Source: Acidimicrobiia bacterium (GTDB lineage: Bacteria; Actinomycetota; Acidimicrobiia; Acidimicrobiales; Ilumatobacteraceae). Taken from it: DNA of 27,894 nucleotides. The stretch spans positions 1 through 27,894 of the forward strand of contig JACCUL010000003.1 in the NCBI GenBank assembly GCA_013811855.1. The letters run 5' to 3'. The notes beneath the pieces are model-generated. The model was given only the letters and a program-made list of their open reading frames with translations, was not told where the DNA came from and searched no databases. The position numbers were made by a program, and so were the translations under genes. Shown here one piece after another: positions 15,670-23,986 of this stretch (position 1 is the first letter of the stretch; every line of letters starts with the position of its first letter).

Positions 15670-16385
15670 GCCGGCGGGCCCGGCTCGTCACCCACGTGCT
15701 GGTCGCCGTGCTGCCCAACGCGGCAAAGCTGGCGGTCTACCGCCGAATCTTCGGCTTCAGGATCGGCAGCAGGGTCCGCATCGGGTTGAGCGTGATCGCC
15801 GCCCGCGAGTGCGAGATCGGCGACGACACCGTCATCGGGCACGGTAACGCCGTGATCGACGTCGGCCGGCTCGAGCTCGGTGACCACGTCCGCATCGGCT
15901 CGTTGAACCTCGTGCGCGGCGGCGACGTGGTACGCATCGGGCGATGGTCCGAGTTGCTGCGGCGCAACGAGCTGAACTCGATCGTGGACCCCGATCCGGT
16001 TAACCCCACCGATCCCCGGTTGCTGATCGGTCCGGGTTGCGTGATCACCGATGGCCACCGCCTGGACTTCACCGATCGCATCGAGCTCGGCGAGCGCGTC
16101 ATCGTGGGAGGTCGCAACTCGTCGTTGTGGACGCACAACCGGCAACGCACGGCACCGATCCGGGTCGGCGCGCGTACGTACATCGGTTCGGAGAGCCGGC
16201 TGGCGCCCGGCTCGTCGGTGCCGGCCAGGTCCATCGTCGCTCTCGGCTCGGTCGTTGTCGGCGAGGTGGCGGGGGAGGAGTCGCTCATCGGCGGTGTGCC
16301 GGCGACGGTGCTCCGCCCGCTCGACGAGCACGACCGCGATCTCGTCGACCGCCCGACCCGCCGTGACGCGCCGGAGTCACTCTGA
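15666..16385 (+). CDS. left-handed beta-helix acyltransferase
   Basis: A 239-residue hexapeptide-repeat protein. Imperfect [IV]-G-x4 repeats run through residues 30-80 (IGSRVRIG, CEIGDDTVIG, LELGDHVRIG), then an insertion with likely catalytic histidines (DGHRLDF, LWTHNRQ), then a second repeat block IRVGARTYIGSESRLAPGSSV and the C-terminal GGVPATVLRPL strand typical of WbbJ/CysE-type O-acetyltransferases. It probably transfers an acetyl or other acyl group to a sugar hydroxyl using acyl-CoA. An N-terminal hydrophobic helix (7-20) may sit on the membrane. It is the last gene of the rightward run, coupled by GTGA to the GT upstream. Its 3' end overlaps the convergent methyltransferase by 9 bases. 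Confidence 0.87.
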   Translation: MSRRARLVTHVLVAVLPNAAKLAVYRRIFGFRIGSRVRIGLSVIAARECEIGDDTVIGHGNAVIDVGRLELGDHVRIGSLNLVRGGDVVRIGRWSELLRRNELNSIVDPDPVNPTDPRLLIGPGCVITDGHRLDFTDRIELGERVIVGGRNSSLWTHNRQRTAPIRVGARTYIGSESRLAPGSSVPARSIVALGSVVVGEVAGEESLIGGVPATVLRPLDEHDRDLVDRPTRRDAPESL

Positions 16386-17243
16386 GGGCCGTCCGATCAG
16401 GCCCACCGCGACCCAGTACGGCGGATCGTTCGAGAACTCGATGTGACCGACCCCGACCCGCTCGAGCATGGCGTGCATCTCGGCGCGCGTGAACCGGTGC
16501 TCGACCCTCGTGCCGAAACGGTCGAGGGCGTCGTTGCGCATCATGTAGAGCGGTTTGTCCCGGTAGTACGTCAACGGCAGGGCATCGACGAACCGACGGG
16601 GCACGTCGAGGAGCGCCAACAGTCGGGCGCCGCGTGCCAGCGGCCAGTAGACGAGAGCGGCGACGACTTGGCTCGTCCAGAAACGCGGGCCGAACGGGAA
16701 GCGGCTGACCGCGCGCCGCAGCCGGTCGCTGGCCCGCCACAACGCCCGGTACCAGCCGGGCCGGCCGTCGAGCGCGTAGTACACGTACACGAGGAACGGA
16801 GCCCCGGGCCGCAACACCCTGACGCAGTCGCGCAGCGCGGCCTCGGGGTCGGGCGTGTGGTGGAGCACGCCGAGCGAGTAGCCGAAGTCGAAGGTCCCGT
16901 CCGGGAACGGAAGCGCGCCGGCCGACCCGAGACGGATCTCGACGTTGGCGTGGCCGGCGAGCGTCCGCCCGGCCACGCCAACGGCGTCCTCGCTGGCGTC
17001 CACACACGTGAGCCGGCCCACTCGCGGTGCAACGAACTGCGCCCAGCGGCCGCTCCCGCAGCCGATGTCGATGCCGTGGGCGTCGGGTGCCAGCAGGTCC
17101 CACGGGAACACGGCGAAGTACGAGACGAAGACGCGGCGGAGGTCGGCCTCGCCGACGCCCGACTGGTCGAACGCGGTCCACTCGCGGCCGAAGCCCTCGA
17201 CGGTGGCGGCATCCTGCCCGCGGTCGGCGCGAGCAGCGGTCAC
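16377..17243 (-). CDS. class I SAM-dependent methyltransferase (Methyltransf_11 type)
   Basis: A 288-residue protein. EGFGREWTAFDQSG near the N-terminus is a segment often seen before glycan-locus methyltransferases. Motif I reads HGIDIGCGSGRW, post-I LTCVDASED, motif II around FDFGYSLGVLHHTPDP, and motif III LRPGAPFLVYVYY. The C-terminal half has hydrophobic patches around 175-215 and may be membrane-associated. GTG 17243 is chosen because it forms a GTGA overlap with the stop of the LPXTG-like gene, the local habit; a TTG at 17264 would overlap by 25 bases. The substrate is unknown, but its operon partners (surface protein, DUF4012, WecA-like) suggest modification of an envelope glycan or lipid. 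Confidence 0.87.
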   Translation of the reverse strand: MTAARADRGQDAATVEGFGREWTAFDQSGVGEADLRRVFVSYFAVFPWDLLAPDAHGIDIGCGSGRWAQFVAPRVGRLTCVDASEDAVGVAGRTLAGHANVEIRLGSAGALPFPDGTFDFGYSLGVLHHTPDPEAALRDCVRVLRPGAPFLVYVYYALDGRPGWYRALWRASDRLRRAVSRFPFGPRFWTSQVVAALVYWPLARGARLLALLDVPRRFVDALPLTYYRDKPLYMMRNDALDRFGTRVEHRFTRAEMHAMLERVGVGHIEFSNDPPYWVAVGLIGRPSE

Positions 17244-17725
17244 GTCGAGTTGACGTTGGCCCAACGGCGGCGTCGGGACACGGCGAGCGCCAGTCCGCCG
17301 GCGGCGATGAGCGCGATGCCCAGCTTGGCGAACGGGACCGGGCTGTCCGAGCCCGTTCTCGGCACCGGTCCTGTCGAGACGGGGGTGGGGCCCACCTCGA
17401 TGATGATGTCGGTGGCGCCGTCCCCGCAGCGCACGGTGAGCGTGTAGGTGCCGGGGGAGAGGTCGGCGGGGACGGTGGCCGGGAACGAGAAGTTGCCGTT
17501 GGCATCGGCGTCGCCCGAGCCGATCGTGGAGTTGATGGCGGCGGTGACGGTGTCGCCCGGATCGGCGCCGGAACCCGTGACGGTGATGGTCTGTCCCGGC
17601 GCGACCGTGACGTCGCTCACCGTTGCCTGACAGCCCTGGTACTGCTGGGCGTGCGCTGGAGCGGCCGGACCGGTCGCGACGTCAGCGAGGGCCAGCACGA
17701 ACAGGACGATCAGTAGTCGGTTCAT
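17240..17725 (-). CDS. secreted LPXTG-like surface protein
   Basis: A 161-residue exported protein. Residues 1-26 form a signal peptide (MNRLLIVLFVLALA core, cleavage probable after AHA). A compact beta-sandwich-like domain follows (VSDVTVAPGQTITVTGSG through YTLTVRCGDG) with two cysteines (QGCQ and VRCG) that could form a disulphide. The C-terminus has the sortase-like arrangement VPRTG, then hydrophobic FAKLGIALIAAGGLALAV, then SRRRRW: an LPXTG variant with V in place of L. If it is a sortase substrate it would be linked to the wall; otherwise it stays as a tail-anchored protein. No sortase gene is in the window. ATG 17725 is four bases after the DUF4012 stop, and its own stop is coupled to the methyltransferase. 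Confidence 0.82.
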   Translation of the reverse strand: MNRLLIVLFVLALADVATGPAAPAHAQQYQGCQATVSDVTVAPGQTITVTGSGADPGDTVTAAINSTIGSGDADANGNFSFPATVPADLSPGTYTLTVRCGDGATDIIIEVGPTPVSTGPVPRTGSDSPVPFAKLGIALIAAGGLALAVSRRRRWANVNST

Positions 17726-17729
17726 CGGA

Positions 17730-20024
17730 TCAGTCGGGGCGCAGCCCGACGACGAGGGACTCGTCGGCTTCGAGGTTCGTGGCGAGCGTGCCGGCGCCCC
17801 GCGTCCGCCAGGGATCCTCGGCGCGCACTTCGACATGGAGGCGGTCCGGATTGGCGGTGGCCTGGGGCACGACGTCCAACCGGTAGCCGGAGCGCAGGTC
17901 GAGCGGTCCCTCCAATGCGAAGGTGACACTGAGCTCGCTCATCGGTGGCACGGCCAGCAGCGCCGTGTACACGCGGCGGCCGTACTCCTCGCTCGCCCCG
18001 ACATTGACCGGCTGGCCGCCGGTCGTGGTCGCGTCGACGAGCCGCAGTGGCGTGTACACGGCGACCATCGTGAGGTTCGTCCCCTTGGGGGCCCCTCCCG
18101 GGTTGCCGATCACGTAGTCGGGCAGGCCGCTCGACGGGGCCGTGTTGTGGAGCGTGACGGTCACGGAGGCGGCCGCCGTGCCGCGGTCGGGGTCGAGCAC
18201 GACGTCGTAGTCGATGGTGCGGTGGAGGAGCGCGTCGATCTTGTTCTGACCGAGGTTGGAGCTGCCCACCGACAGGAAGTCGCCGCGGACGGGCGGGAGC
18301 GCGCCGTCGATGCCGAGCCGTTCGAAGAGACGTTGCTCCTCGGGGTGAAAGCTGTGGGCGAGAAGCCGGCGTTGGCGGGCGTCGGGCGCGAGCGCGTCGG
18401 CCATCGTGCGCATTCCCGGAAGGTCACCGCTGGTCAGCTCGTCGAACACGGTGCGGGCGATGGTCAGCAGGAAGTCGCTGCGCGCGTCGATGTTGGCGAA
18501 GTCCTGGTACTGCCCGCGCAGCAGGAAGTCCGCCGCATTGTCGGCGGTCAGGGGATCCGGCCGGCCGCCGACGGTCACGGGGCCGGTGAGCTGCAGCAGG
18601 GATGCGAGCGCATACGGATCGACGTAGAGCACGCCGTCGAGGTCGCCGCCGCCGGACTGTGGCCACATCTGTCGAACCGCCTCCGCGACGGTGGGGAAGT
18701 CGGGGGTACCGGTGACGTTCTGCCAGAACTCCTCGAGCCGGAAGGCCCGGTAGCGAGCGGGGAACTGCGTGGGATCGCTCAGGCGTCGACCTCGTCCGGC
18801 CTCGTTCAACTCCTGGATGCGACCGGTCTGGCTCAGCGTGAGCCGGCCGTCCCGGGCCGTCAACAGGCCGAACGCTCCGGTGAAGCCGCCGAGCTCCCGC
18901 GACTCGGCCGGCGTGGCGAACGCGACGAAGTAGCGGCGCTCGCCGTCCCCGCCCAGGAGCGCGGGCAGGACACCGACCGCCTCCGCGGCGGTGTTCGCGT
19001 CAGCGGTGGCGTCGTGGACCGAACGGGTGAAGTCGTCGAGGCGTTGCGCGAGCGGCGGGAGCAACCACGGCGACTCTGCTCGCGCGGCTGCGACGCCGGC
19101 GCGGTCCAGGGCGTCGACCAACGACGCCAGCGGCGCTGTCATGTCCGTCACGCGCCGGAGGTCGAGTTGGCCGTCGTGCACGATGAGGCCCTGGATGTCC
19201 GCGCGCCATGCCGCGTCGGCGGCGGCCGCAGAGACGTTCGCGCCGGCCGCCGACAGCAGGTCGAGCGCCCGCTGGTGCTGACCGACGACCGGCACCACCG
19301 AGGCCGGGCGGGCGAACCACGAATGCAGCTCACCGCTCGCCTCGTCGAAGGCGCGGCTGGCTTGGCCCAGCAGCTCGGCGGCGCGCTCGTTGTCGCCGGC
19401 CCGGGCGGCGGCGAGACCCTCCTGGGCGCGCTGGACGGCGAGTTCGAGGACCGCCCGGCTCTTCCACACCTGGAGCGCGAAGGCGCCGGCGATCAGCAGC
19501 GCAACTCCCATCGCGACGAAGGCCACGATGCGCAGGCGGACGCGCGTCGACCGCCGGGCGAGCGACCACGCCGAGCCGACCAGGACGGCGATCGCGATGG
19601 TGGCCGCCACCGTGCTGGCACCGAAGCGACCCTCGTCGAGCCGCAGCATGGTCTGGACCGTGAGACCGCCGATGGCGGCACCGGCGATACGTCGATGTGG
19701 CAGGTCACCCCTGATCGCTCCGGCAATGCCGATGGCCAGGGCGGCCACGGCGGCGAGCGACCAGAGGCCGGACGCCAGCACGGCCGTGACCCCGCTGGCG
19801 AGGATCCACGCCGTCGCCCGGGCAACCGACCCCGCGGCCACGACGGTCACCGCCAAGGCGATGACGAGCACCGCGTCGCTCCAACGGTTGGCGGTCGGTT
19901 GAGCCTCGGCGAGGAGGGCCCCGATGCCGCTCACCGCACCGATCGTTACCACGGCCACCTGCTCGCTCGGCGAGGGCCGACGACGGCGCTCACCCCGCAG
20001 TCGCTCGTGACGCACGGACATCAT
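17730..20024 (-). CDS. DUF4012-containing membrane protein
   Basis: A 764-residue protein. The first 150 residues hold about five or six hydrophobic helices rich in Ala, Val and Ile, the last one (ALLIAGAFALQVW) followed by an alanine-rich helical stretch. The large remaining part is presumably extracytoplasmic and contains the DUF4012 signature (RRYFVAFATPAESRELGGFT, GRIQELNEAGR, FPTVAEAVRQMWPQSGG, GVLYVDPYALASLLQLTGPV). A beta-rich C-terminal part ends the protein. DUF4012 proteins are widespread in actinobacteria and have no established biochemical function; they often sit in exopolysaccharide or cell-wall loci. Start ATG 20024 overlaps the WecA-like stop by ATGA. The long antisense frame across it is a composition artefact. 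Confidence 0.9.
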   Translation of the reverse strand: MMSVRHERLRGERRRRPSPSEQVAVVTIGAVSGIGALLAEAQPTANRWSDAVLVIALAVTVVAAGSVARATAWILASGVTAVLASGLWSLAAVAALAIGIAGAIRGDLPHRRIAGAAIGGLTVQTMLRLDEGRFGASTVAATIAIAVLVGSAWSLARRSTRVRLRIVAFVAMGVALLIAGAFALQVWKSRAVLELAVQRAQEGLAAARAGDNERAAELLGQASRAFDEASGELHSWFARPASVVPVVGQHQRALDLLSAAGANVSAAAADAAWRADIQGLIVHDGQLDLRRVTDMTAPLASLVDALDRAGVAAARAESPWLLPPLAQRLDDFTRSVHDATADANTAAEAVGVLPALLGGDGERRYFVAFATPAESRELGGFTGAFGLLTARDGRLTLSQTGRIQELNEAGRGRRLSDPTQFPARYRAFRLEEFWQNVTGTPDFPTVAEAVRQMWPQSGGGDLDGVLYVDPYALASLLQLTGPVTVGGRPDPLTADNAADFLLRGQYQDFANIDARSDFLLTIARTVFDELTSGDLPGMRTMADALAPDARQRRLLAHSFHPEEQRLFERLGIDGALPPVRGDFLSVGSSNLGQNKIDALLHRTIDYDVVLDPDRGTAAASVTVTLHNTAPSSGLPDYVIGNPGGAPKGTNLTMVAVYTPLRLVDATTTGGQPVNVGASEEYGRRVYTALLAVPPMSELSVTFALEGPLDLRSGYRLDVVPQATANPDRLHVEVRAEDPWRTRGAGTLATNLEADESLVVGLRPD

Positions 20025-21091
20025 CTGAGGTCTACCCGCGGCCTGTGCGCCGGGATGGTGTACACCGGCATGCGCAACAACGCGATGCCAACCGTCGCGC
20101 ACGGAATCGCGATGGCCATGGCTCCAACGACGGGGTTGACAATTTGCACCGAGACGAGCACGCCGCACCCCGACAACGCCGCGGCGGCGACCGCGAGCAC
20201 GGCCGCGGTCGCCCGTTGCCCCAGCCCGAGCCGCATCAACCGATGTGATGTGTGGTCGGTGCCACCGATGAAGATCGAGCGCCCGGCCCTCAGGCGGGAG
20301 ACGACGACGAGCGAGGTGTCGAACAGCGCAGGGCTGAGCAGAAGGACGAGTCCGATGACGCTGACAGGGCGCGGCACGTCCGGCCGGAGCTTGAGTGCGA
20401 GGGCCGCCAGCATGAAGCCCAGGAACAGCGATCCGGCATCGCCCATCAGGATCTGGGCGGGGTGCCAGTTGTAGAGGAGGAAGCCGAGGCACGCCGTGCC
20501 GGTGACGATGGCGAGGCCGCCGATCATCACCTGCCCTCCGGAGAGGGCGACCGTCGCGATGGCGGCAGCGACGACCGCGGCGATGGACGCCATGCCGCCG
20601 TCCATGTTGTCGAGGAGGTTGAACGCGTTCGTCACGACCACGAACCAGCCGACGGTGAGGACGAAGTCGATCACGGTGTTGAAGATCTCGACGCGCGCGC
20701 CGGCGAAGAACACCGTGGCGGCCACGCCGGATTCGAAGACGACACGCCTGAGCGGCGCGATGGTGCGGACGTCGTCCACCAGACCGACGACCGCGAGAAC
20801 GACCGCGCCGAGGATCAATGGGGCCGCCTCGGCCTCCCAGGTCGGTAGGACGGCGGCTGCGCTGATCGCGCCCGCGACGAGCGCGGCTCCGCCGAGATAC
20901 GGCGTCGGGGTCCTGTGCCATCGGTCGTCGCCCGGGTGGTCGGTGATCTCGTTGGCGAGCGCGATGCGGCGTACGAAGGGGATCGTCCACACGACGACGG
21001 CGAAGGATGCGAACGCGGCGATGACGATCCGCAGCGCCTCTCCTCCGTCCACGGTGCTCACGGCAGAGGCCGACGCCGCGACGTCCGGCAA
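20021..21091 (-). CDS. WecA/MraY-family polyprenyl-phosphate sugar-1-phosphate transferase
   Basis: A 356-residue polytopic protein with about ten or eleven membrane helices and all landmark motifs of the family: LVDDVRTI with the Mg-binding aspartate pair (106-107), TNAFNLLDNMDGG (154-166), LMGDAGSLFLGF (215-226) and the cytoplasmic histidine loop GGTDHTSHRL (276-285). These enzymes transfer a HexNAc-1-phosphate (or phospho-MurNAc-pentapeptide in MraY) from UDP-sugar to undecaprenyl phosphate, the first step of glycan assembly. The motifs and the setting favour the WecA/TagO branch. The start is uncertain: TTG 21091 sits directly behind GGAG, while GTG 21064 and 21055 lie further in; the membrane core is unaffected. 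Confidence 0.9.
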   Translation of the reverse strand: MPDVAASASAVSTVDGGEALRIVIAAFASFAVVVWTIPFVRRIALANEITDHPGDDRWHRTPTPYLGGAALVAGAISAAAVLPTWEAEAAPLILGAVVLAVVGLVDDVRTIAPLRRVVFESGVAATVFFAGARVEIFNTVIDFVLTVGWFVVVTNAFNLLDNMDGGMASIAAVVAAAIATVALSGGQVMIGGLAIVTGTACLGFLLYNWHPAQILMGDAGSLFLGFMLAALALKLRPDVPRPVSVIGLVLLLSPALFDTSLVVVSRLRAGRSIFIGGTDHTSHRLMRLGLGQRATAAVLAVAAAALSGCGVLVSVQIVNPVVGAMAIAIPCATVGIALLRMPVYTIPAHRPRVDLR

Positions 21092-21101
21092 CTCCGACGC
21101 A

Positions 21102-22097
21102 CTACGAGACCTTGGCGCTGGCGCGGTCGGTCTCGAGGCGGGCGTCCGCGACGCTCTGCTCGAGGATGTCCGTCAACGTGCGCGTCGGACGCCACCCGAT
21201 GAGGGCGCGCAACTTGCGGGTATCCGGGACCCGACGGAGCATGTCCTCGAATCCCGAGGCAAAGGCCTCGGCATAGGGGATCAGCTCGACTAATGACTCG
21301 CTACCGGCCGTCGCGATGATCCGCTCGGCGAGGTGGTGGATCGTGATCTCGTCGCTCGAGCCGACGTTGAACACGTCGCCAACGGCGCGCTCGTCCTCGA
21401 GCAGGCCGAGGATCGCGTTCACGGTGTCGTCGACGTGGCAGAAGCAGCGCGTTTGCCGGCCGGTGCCGTGCACTGTGAGCGCCCGGCCGGCGAGGGCTTG
21501 GCGCACCAGGCTCGGGATGACCATGCCGTACACGTCCGTCTGTCTGGGGCCGACGGTGTTGAAGAAGCGGCCGATGACGACGTCGAGGCCGCGCTCCTTG
21601 TGGTAGGCGAAGCCGAGGATCTCGTCGACCGCCTTCGCCGTGCTGTAGGCCCACCGGGCGATGGCCGGCGAGCCCATCAACCGGTCGGCGTCCTCGGCCA
21701 ACGCGTCCGAGTTGTTCTTGCCGTAGATCTCTGACGTGCTGGCGAGGAACACCTTGCGGTGGTAGCGGCATGCCGCGTCGAGGACGTTCTCAGTGCCCCG
21801 GATGTTCGTGGTGAACGAGCGGAGGGGTTGCTCGATCACGAGCTTCACGCCGACCGCCGCCGCGAGGTGCACGACCACGTCCGCTTCGTCGACGAGCTCG
21901 TGGACGATCAGCTCGTCGAGGACGGAGCCATGGGCGAACCGGAAGTTGCCGTAACCACGAGCGGTGTCGAGGTTCTGCAACCGGCCGGTGGACAGGTCGT
22001 CGAGCGCGATGACGTCGTCGCCGCGGGCGAGCAATGCGTCCGCCAGGTGCGACCCGATGAAGCCGGCCCCGCCAGTGATCAGGTAGGAGGCCGGAAT
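21102..22097 (-). CDS. NAD-dependent nucleotide-sugar epimerase/dehydratase
   Basis: A 331-residue extended SDR. The Rossmann motif LITGGAGFIGSHLADALLAR is encoded at 22082-22023, followed by ALDDLSTGR, VVVHLAAAVGV, the catalytic serine region ASTSEIYGK and YSTAK (Tyr and Lys of YxxxK). GRFFNTVGPRQ and GTGRQTRCFCHVDD are sugar-nucleotide site segments. The closest families are UDP-glucose 4-epimerase-like and UDP-glucuronate-processing SDRs, but the reaction cannot be fixed. No ATG, GTG or TTG lies between the in-frame stop at about 22118 and the Rossmann motif. ATT at 22097, five bases after GAGG, is the best candidate start; the first canonical codon (TTG 22034) would delete the cofactor loop. 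A sequencing error is the other explanation. Confidence 0.85.
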   Translation of the reverse strand: MPASYLITGGAGFIGSHLADALLARGDDVIALDDLSTGRLQNLDTARGYGNFRFAHGSVLDELIVHELVDEADVVVHLAAAVGVKLVIEQPLRSFTTNIRGTENVLDAACRYHRKVFLASTSEIYGKNNSDALAEDADRLMGSPAIARWAYSTAKAVDEILGFAYHKERGLDVVIGRFFNTVGPRQTDVYGMVIPSLVRQALAGRALTVHGTGRQTRCFCHVDDTVNAILGLLEDERAVGDVFNVGSSDEITIHHLAERIIATAGSESLVELIPYAEAFASGFEDMLRRVPDTRKLRALIGWRPTRTLTDILEQSVADARLETDRASAKVS

Positions 22098-22264
22098 GCT
22101 CGCCTCGTTCTTGGACCAGGGTCACGAACACACGTAAGACCGGCCATCGCATTCAGGCTCCATCGGATAGCTGGGGACCTCGCCGTGCCCACGCCACCAT
22201 AGTCGCGAAGTCGAGACCATTCAAGGAACGTCGTCGGCCGGCACGAGAACTACCATCGCCGGGA
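22098..22264. other. divergent promoter region between epimerase operon and BY-kinase
   Basis: A 167-base stretch without genes, the control point for the leftward envelope operon and the rightward kinase gene. It carries TACCAT (22251-22256) for the kinase and TATGGT (minus strand, 22201-22196) as a candidate -10 for the epimerase operon. No operator palindrome or riboswitch-like structure stands out by eye. Confidence 0.5.
22251..22256 (+). promoter_or_regulatory. TANNNT -10 box for the BY-kinase gene
   Basis: TACCAT lies 8 bases before GTG 22265 in the divergent intergenic region 22098-22264. On the minus strand, TATGGT at 22201-22196 is a candidate -10 for the epimerase operon, about 100 bases from its start. 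Confidence 0.45.
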
Positions 22265-23986
22265 GTGGATGTGCCCAGTGGGGTGAACCAATCCCCGGTA
22301 CGTGCCTACCTGGGTATGCTCCGGCGCCGACTGGGTGTCGTCGTCGCCGTGGTCGTGGTGTTCACGGGCTTGACCCTCGCCTACACCCTCCGCCAGGCGC
22401 CGGTGTACGAGGCGAGCTCGCGCGTCCTGCTCCAGGGCACGCTGGCGGAACAGCTCGTCGCCGGGGTCGAGGCCAACACGGCGTTCCTGATCGCCAACCG
22501 CGGGGAGACCGAGATCCAGGTGATGCAATCACCGGCCATCGTTGATGCCGTGAGTCGCGAGCTGGGTCATCGGCCGGACGTCTCGGTCGCCCGCGTCGGC
22601 GAGTCGACGATCGTGCTGATCACCGCGAGGTCCGGCGACCGACTCGGCGCGGCGCAGGATGCGACCACGTTCGCCCACGTGTACGTCGAGGTTCGCAAAC
22701 AGCAACAGCTCGACCAACTCCTCAAGGCCACCGAACAGTTCCAAGCGAAGGTCACCGAGCTCAACGATCAGCTGGCCACGGTCGAAGCACCGTTGCGGGC
22801 CATCGACGACCAGATCGCGGCGACGAGGAACGCCGGCGACCTGGCAAGGTTGCAGGCGCAGCAGCAAGCGCTCGAGGACCAGCTGTCGTCGGACATCAAC
22901 TCGATCACGGACCGGCGGGCCGTCTATGTGGGGCAGGTCGACCGCCTGCAGCTGGCCACGAGTACGACCGTGACCGGCGGCGCCCAGGTGGTCGCCGATG
23001 CCACCGCGCCCTCCTCGCCGATCGCGCCGGACCCGGTCCGCAGCACAGCTGTCGCCCTCGGGCTGTCGCTCATCATCGGCATCGGGTTGGCCTTCGTGTT
23101 CGAACAGCTGGACGACCGCATCAGGTCCACGGCACAGCTCGAGCAGCTGACCGGCCTGACGGCGCTCGGTCTCATCCCCTCCGTGCCGAGCTGGCGCAAG
23201 GGCAAGGAACACGAGGTCGTCGCCGTCGATTCCGACAACTCAGCAGCCGCCGAGGCCTATCGGTCGCTGCGGACGTCCGTGCAGTTCATCGGCATCGACC
23301 AGGTCGCCCACGTCATCCAGATCACCAGCCCATTGCCCTCGGAGGGCAAGACGACCACGACGGCGAACCTCGGAGTCGCGCTGGCCCGGGCGGGTAAACG
23401 CGTGATCCTGGTGGACTCGGACCTGCGCCGATCGCGCCTGAACGAGTTGTTCGAGTTGCCGGGTGAGTACGGGCTCATGACGGTGTTGCTGCGCGAGATG
23501 ACCCTCCAGGAAGCGCTCCTCCCGGTTCCTGGCGAGCCGCGACTTGCGCTCTTGGCGTCGGGTCAGGTGCCTCCGAACCCGGCCGAGCTGCTCAGCGTCG
23601 GCGGGTACGCCGATCTCATCGCCAACGTGCGGGCCGAGGCCGACTACGTCATCATGGACACGCCGCCGGTCCTCCCGGTCGCCGACGCCCGCATCATCTC
23701 CGCCTTCGTGGACGTGACCCTCCTGGTCGTCGCGGCCAACGCGTCGGCGCAGCACGACATCGCACGGTCGCTCGAGCTCCTGGCGCAGGTCGAGGCCCGC
23801 GTCGTCGGCACCGTCTTGAACGACATCCCTCGGCGCGGCCGCTACAGCCACTCGTACGACTACTGGTACAGCTACGGCCCGGCGCCGAAGGTGCGCGGCA
23901 GGACCAAGGGGCACGCCGAGCCCAAGGTGTCGCGCCCCAGAGTCGACGTGGCGGACCTCGATCGAAAGGTCACCACCTCCGACTGA
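22265..23986 (+). CDS. polysaccharide chain-length regulator fused to BY-kinase (Wzc/CpsD type)
   Basis: A 573-residue protein. Transmembrane helices at about 24-41 and 262-280 flank an extracytoplasmic Wzz-type domain with a coiled-coil region (145-210, many Gln and Leu). The cytoplasmic tyrosine-kinase domain has Walker A PLPSEGKTTTT (356-365), Walker A' ILVDSDLRR (381-389) and Walker B VIMDTPPV (462-469). A tyrosine cluster (Tyr 527, 531, 533, 535, 537) near the C-terminus is the usual autophosphorylation site. Such kinases control polymer length and export, reversed by LMW phosphatases like the one at 26542. Start GTG 22265 is supported by the TACCAT box; GTG 22271 with GGGAG five bases upstream is an alternative. 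It converges with the GT-C-like gene (17-base overlap). Confidence 0.92.
   Translation: MDVPSGVNQSPVRAYLGMLRRRLGVVVAVVVVFTGLTLAYTLRQAPVYEASSRVLLQGTLAEQLVAGVEANTAFLIANRGETEIQVMQSPAIVDAVSRELGHRPDVSVARVGESTIVLITARSGDRLGAAQDATTFAHVYVEVRKQQQLDQLLKATEQFQAKVTELNDQLATVEAPLRAIDDQIAATRNAGDLARLQAQQQALEDQLSSDINSITDRRAVYVGQVDRLQLATSTTVTGGAQVVADATAPSSPIAPDPVRSTAVALGLSLIIGIGLAFVFEQLDDRIRSTAQLEQLTGLTALGLIPSVPSWRKGKEHEVVAVDSDNSAAAEAYRSLRTSVQFIGIDQVAHVIQITSPLPSEGKTTTTANLGVALARAGKRVILVDSDLRRSRLNELFELPGEYGLMTVLLREMTLQEALLPVPGEPRLALLASGQVPPNPAELLSVGGYADLIANVRAEADYVIMDTPPVLPVADARIISAFVDVTLLVVAANASAQHDIARSLELLAQVEARVVGTVLNDIPRRGRYSHSYDYWYSYGPAPKVRGRTKGHAEPKVSRPRVDVADLDRKVTTSD

Noticed and set aside
17835..20474. 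An 879-codon open frame on the plus strand, antisense to DUF4012 and WecA-like genes
   Set aside because: Its product is a low-complexity Arg/Gly/Val/Glu-rich chain without recognisable motifs, as expected for an antisense frame in GC-rich coding DNA, while the minus strand has clear conserved motifs throughout.
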